DNA of 7,836 bases, from positions 1 to 7,836 of the forward strand of contig DAOWDR010000048.1 of assembly GCA_030638935.1 (NCBI GenBank), in the 5' to 3' direction. Within the stretch, counting starts at the first letter, position 1. Each line of letters starts with the position of its first letter. The stretch comes from Desulfobacteraceae bacterium (GTDB taxonomy: Bacteria > Desulfobacterota > Desulfobacteria > Desulfobacterales > Desulfobacteraceae). Positions 4,992 to 7,836 of this stretch are shown here, piece by piece. The position numbers and the translations under genes were made by a program. The notes below the pieces were generated by a model that saw only the letters and a program-made list of their open reading frames with translations, searched no databases and was not told the DNA's origin.

Positions 4992-7790
4992 TCTTTATCA
5001 AGTTCATTATTTACAGGTACCAGCGGTTTGAAAAATATGGGCAATGCATTACAGGTTACGGGTAATAATATTGCCAATATAAATACGGTTGGGTATAAAA
5101 AAGGCAGAGCAACCTTTGCAGATACCTTGTATGAGAATGTGGCCACCCAGGGAGGCACCGACCAGATTGGGCGCGGTATGTCAGTGGGGGATGTGTCCCA
5201 GAACTTTTCCCAGGGCTCCTTTGAATCCACGGGAAATACCACAGATCTATCCATTGGCGGTGACGGTTTTTTTGTCATGAGTCAGTCAGGTACTGAAAAT
5301 ACATTCTATACACGGGCGGGAAATTTCTTTTTTAATAAAGATGGCGAACTGGTAAATCCGGAAGGATATATTGTACAGGGCTGGGAATTGGATGACGAAA
5401 CCGGAGACGACATAGGTTCAATTTCAGATATCATTTTGAGTGCCTTTACCAACCCGCCCAAGACAACCTCCCAGATAACGGCCATTACCAATTTGGATGC
5501 CGATGCCGTCAGCGAGTCGATTGTTCTGTCAAATGACTGGGATGCCGGGGCAGACACCTATATGAGTTCGTCAAACTATGAATACCAGACGGTTGTCAAG
5601 GTCTACGACTCATTGGGAAGTACCCATGATGTTTCCATCTATTATGACAAACAATCCGGTACAAAGTGGGAATACATTGTGACCTGCAACCCCGAGGAAG
5701 ATCAGCGGAATCTGGTGCAGAATACCGATTCCAAGGGACTTCTTGCCAGGGGCAGCATAACATACAGTCAAAGTTCCGGAGATATTATGGATTTCACCAT
5801 GGAAGAATTCACAGGGCTGCTGGGTAATTTTCAAGCCGACGGGATAAATGGGGTTGATGATATCGAATATTTGATTGCAGATTATGATGCAATCGGGCTG
5901 GACGGATACGGGTTTGAGTTTGAGTATGACGGATCCACCTGGGATTTTAAGGATCAGACGGGTGAGGGTCTGATTACTTCCGCAGACAAGCCAGCTAACT
6001 ACCCCACTGCATCTGTTGTGTATTCGGATTCCACCACCGTTCATATTTCATTGAGTTCATCGGATCTGGACCCGGACATTAAGGTGCAATTGGCCAGCAC
6101 TGCAGTGTCAAACGATACCTTTGGATTTGATATTAATTCGGCCACTGATCTCCATGACCAGGGTCTTGCAGCCATTAGCTATGGCGGAGGCGGAGGCTTG
6201 ACCTCGGATGAGGCCACCCTTACCATCAATGATGCCGGTGTGATGACCCATGACACCCAGGGTGTCGCCATTATCTGGAACCCGACAACGGAAACCTGGC
6301 ATTGGAGCAATCCTGATGAAGCCGCTTCAGCCGGCACCCTTGTGAGCAATGTAGAAATAAATGGAAGCGCCCAGACAGCTGCATCAGTTGTCACCATCAA
6401 CAACGCCGAAGATCTTGACATGGTGTCCAGTAATATCTCCCTGCTGGTGGACCACAGGACCGATGCCTGGGATTGGAATATGCCCCTGAAAGAAGATGAC
6501 TTTGCCAGCGAAGTGTTCAGCATTTCACCCACCAATGATCCAACACTCAGTATTGTCTCAGCCGGAAGCCAGGGAGCGGTTGCATCCACCGACGGAGCCG
6601 GGACCCCCACCACCCTCTCTTTGATCTGGAACGGATTGACCTGGTCTTCCAGTGCTGGGGGCGGAGATACCCAAATAGTTATTGACACGGCAAACAGCGA
6701 TATCAGCAAAATTCAGTTTGCAATGTGGGAGGCCGATGTGGCAGGCGCTTCTGCAGGATTATCCACCATCCTCTACCAATTTGGAACTCCCTTGTCATCC
6801 TTAACCACAGGCGTCCAGACCATCAGCTTTCAGCTTGACCCGACCCCGCCCGAGGAATATCCCAATGCCGTGCTTTCCACCACCGGCGCCACAACATCTG
6901 GTATTGGGATTGATTTTGACAATGATGCAACCGTGGATATGTACATGATAACCTCTGCTGGAGTTTCCTCCACCACAGCCAGCGGCGGGCTAACCATGGT
7001 ATTTAATACTGATCCCGATGTACCGCCGGATAATTATGCCAATGCAACATTAAAAGGTGATGCCTCCCAGGCAGTCATTGATCTTGACGGTTCCGGAAAC
7101 AGCGATGACGATGATGATATTGTCTTTACCTTTGAAAATGACTTAATAGCCGGGGCCACCAACACGGACCCCTATGATGACAGGAGCGTCATCGGCTTTG
7201 ATATTCTGGGGTCCACAGCCTGGACATCCATGAGTTACAGTGACATGACCAACACCGGATATTACGCCTTTACCGCAGATTTTCTCGGGGGGGATTTCGG
7301 CACCACGGAAATGGATATGGAATTAAATATCGGGACCGTGTATGACGGCAACAATTTTGTGAATGACTCCCTGTCCTCCTCCCAATACTCCAAATCCTCT
7401 TCAACGGTTTTCCAGGATGCAAACGGATATTCCGCAGGGGATCTCCAGGGGGTTGACGTGTCATCGGATGGTGTCATGACCGGTATCTATTCCAATGGAC
7501 AGTTGATTCCGCTTTTCAGGGTGGGCCTGGCCAAATTTTTGAATAACTATGGATTGAGAAATGAGGGGGGAAACCTGTTCAGCGAAACACTTGACAGTGG
7601 TACTGCCATCACCAATAAACCGGGTGAAAACGGTCTGGGCACCATTTCTCCCAACTCCCTTGAGATGTCAAATGTTGATATCTCAGAAGAGTTTGTTGCC
7701 CTGATTACCAACCAGAGAGGGTTCCAGGCAAACTCTAAAACAATTACCACCGTTGATGAAATGATGCAGACCGTTATCCAGATGAAATAA
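4989..7790 (+). CDS. flgE: Flagellar hook protein FlgE, unusually large
   Basis: FlgE polymerises into the flexible hook joining rod and filament. The N-terminal rod/hook domain is at residues 5-40 (LFTGTSGLKNMGNALQVTGN then NIANINTVGYKKG), followed by the conserved core DLSIGGDGFFVM (86-97) and FYTRAGNFFFNKDGELVNPEGY (106-127). The FlaE-type domain starts near 164 and resumes at about 755-880 (QDANGYSAGDLQGVDVSSDG, then YSNGQLIPLFRVGLAKF). The C-terminal coiled segment is at 891-933 (NVDISEEFVALITNQRGFQA onward). At 933 residues it is over twice the roughly 400 of enteric FlgE. The extra sequence is a central block at about 290-735, rich in Thr, Ser, Asp and Gly and probably surface-exposed; large hook proteins of this kind are known, for example in Campylobacter. 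That block contains repeated modules, a Gly5 run (399-403) and an Asp-rich segment (698-710). Both termini are intact. It is the third gene of the fliK-flgD-flgE operon. Confidence 0.95.
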   Translation: MSLSSSLFTGTSGLKNMGNALQVTGNNIANINTVGYKKGRATFADTLYENVATQGGTDQIGRGMSVGDVSQNFSQGSFESTGNTTDLSIGGDGFFVMSQSGTENTFYTRAGNFFFNKDGELVNPEGYIVQGWELDDETGDDIGSISDIILSAFTNPPKTTSQITAITNLDADAVSESIVLSNDWDAGADTYMSSSNYEYQTVVKVYDSLGSTHDVSIYYDKQSGTKWEYIVTCNPEEDQRNLVQNTDSKGLLARGSITYSQSSGDIMDFTMEEFTGLLGNFQADGINGVDDIEYLIADYDAIGLDGYGFEFEYDGSTWDFKDQTGEGLITSADKPANYPTASVVYSDSTTVHISLSSSDLDPDIKVQLASTAVSNDTFGFDINSATDLHDQGLAAISYGGGGGLTSDEATLTINDAGVMTHDTQGVAIIWNPTTETWHWSNPDEAASAGTLVSNVEINGSAQTAASVVTINNAEDLDMVSSNISLLVDHRTDAWDWNMPLKEDDFASEVFSISPTNDPTLSIVSAGSQGAVASTDGAGTPTTLSLIWNGLTWSSSAGGGDTQIVIDTANSDISKIQFAMWEADVAGASAGLSTILYQFGTPLSSLTTGVQTISFQLDPTPPEEYPNAVLSTTGATTSGIGIDFDNDATVDMYMITSAGVSSTTASGGLTMVFNTDPDVPPDNYANATLKGDASQAVIDLDGSGNSDDDDDIVFTFENDLIAGATNTDPYDDRSVIGFDILGSTAWTSMSYSDMTNTGYYAFTADFLGGDFGTTEMDMELNIGTVYDGNNFVNDSLSSSQYSKSSSTVFQDANGYSAGDLQGVDVSSDGVMTGIYSNGQLIPLFRVGLAKFLNNYGLRNEGGNLFSETLDSGTAITNKPGENGLGTISPNSLEMSNVDISEEFVALITNQRGFQANSKTITTVDEMMQTVIQMK
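5991..7150 (+). repeat. Degenerate repeated modules in the FlgE central region
   Basis: Three segments share a pattern of Pro-x-x-Tyr followed by alternating beta strands: residues 335 (PANYPTASV), 621 (PEEYPNAVL) and 680 (PDNYANATL). The last two are 59 residues apart with similar lead-ins (ISFQLDPTPP, MVFNTDPDVPP). A second pattern of hydrophobic strand plus Trp hairpin recurs at 425-440 (GVAIIWNPTTETWHWS), 482-496 (NISLLVDHRTDAWDW) and 541-552 (TTLSLIWNGLTW), with a related form at 308-320. Similarity is visible by eye only and is low. Confidence 0.5.
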
Positions 7791-7799
7791 TAGTTAGGA

Positions 7800-7826
7800 T
7801 TACTGCTGTCATCCCGGCAGCAGTAA
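7800..7826 (+). terminator. Hairpin downstream of flgE, possible terminator or processing site
   Basis: TTACTGCTG at 7800-7808 pairs perfectly with CAGCAGTAA at 7818-7826 around a nine-base loop, starting nine bases after the flgE stop. No T-run follows on either strand, so it is not a classic intrinsic terminator. It may stabilise the 3' end, attenuate read-through, or be an incidental hairpin before a downstream operon gene outside the window. Confidence 0.4.
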
Positions 7827-7836
7827 AATGGATCAG

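Overview
The window carries part of a flagellar hook-assembly locus, preceded by an unrelated membrane-protein gene and an intergenic region of about 800 bases that appears to encode a structured RNA. All recognisable genes lie on the + strand. The order fliK-flgD-flgE, a sigma-54 promoter in front of it, an unusually large hook protein and moderate G+C suggest a motile, flagellated Desulfobacterota-type bacterium (a marine sulfate reducer of the Desulfobacter/Desulfobacula kind is my best guess). This is inference from style; no taxonomic marker gene is present.

Layout. Bases 1-162 are A/T-rich with only a weak promoter candidate. Bases 163-1233 encode a 356-residue protein of unknown function with three predicted membrane helices at its C-terminal end; it is visibly more A/T-rich than the flagellar genes and may be acquired. 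Bases 1234-1975 have no convincing gene. Within them, 1654-1791 folds on paper into a three-way junction closed by a 22-pair stem. Its two arms end in the same hexaloop, AUGGAC, closed by a C-G pair. The motif AUGGA occurs four times in this element, each time in a segment predicted to be unpaired. This is the pattern of RNAs that sequester the translational regulator CsrA/RsmA. The G-U wobbles in the closing stem exist only if the + strand is the RNA.

A near-perfect sigma-54 promoter at 1976-1991 sits just before fliK, so the fliK message should start near 2002, downstream of the structured element, which would therefore be a separate transcript. fliK (2029-3816), flgD (3829-4935) and flgE (4989-7790) follow with gaps of 12 and 53 bases and good ribosome-binding sites, consistent with one operon. 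FlgD caps the growing hook and drives polymerisation of FlgE subunits; FliK measures hook length and triggers the export switch to late substrates. In this window FlgD has a duplicated Tudor/Ig-like module and FlgE is more than twice the enteric length, with repeated central modules. A small hairpin follows flgE at the window end.

The most interesting candidate is the structured RNA: a possible CsrB/RsmZ-like sponge beside flagellar genes, in a lineage where such RNAs are, to my knowledge, poorly described.
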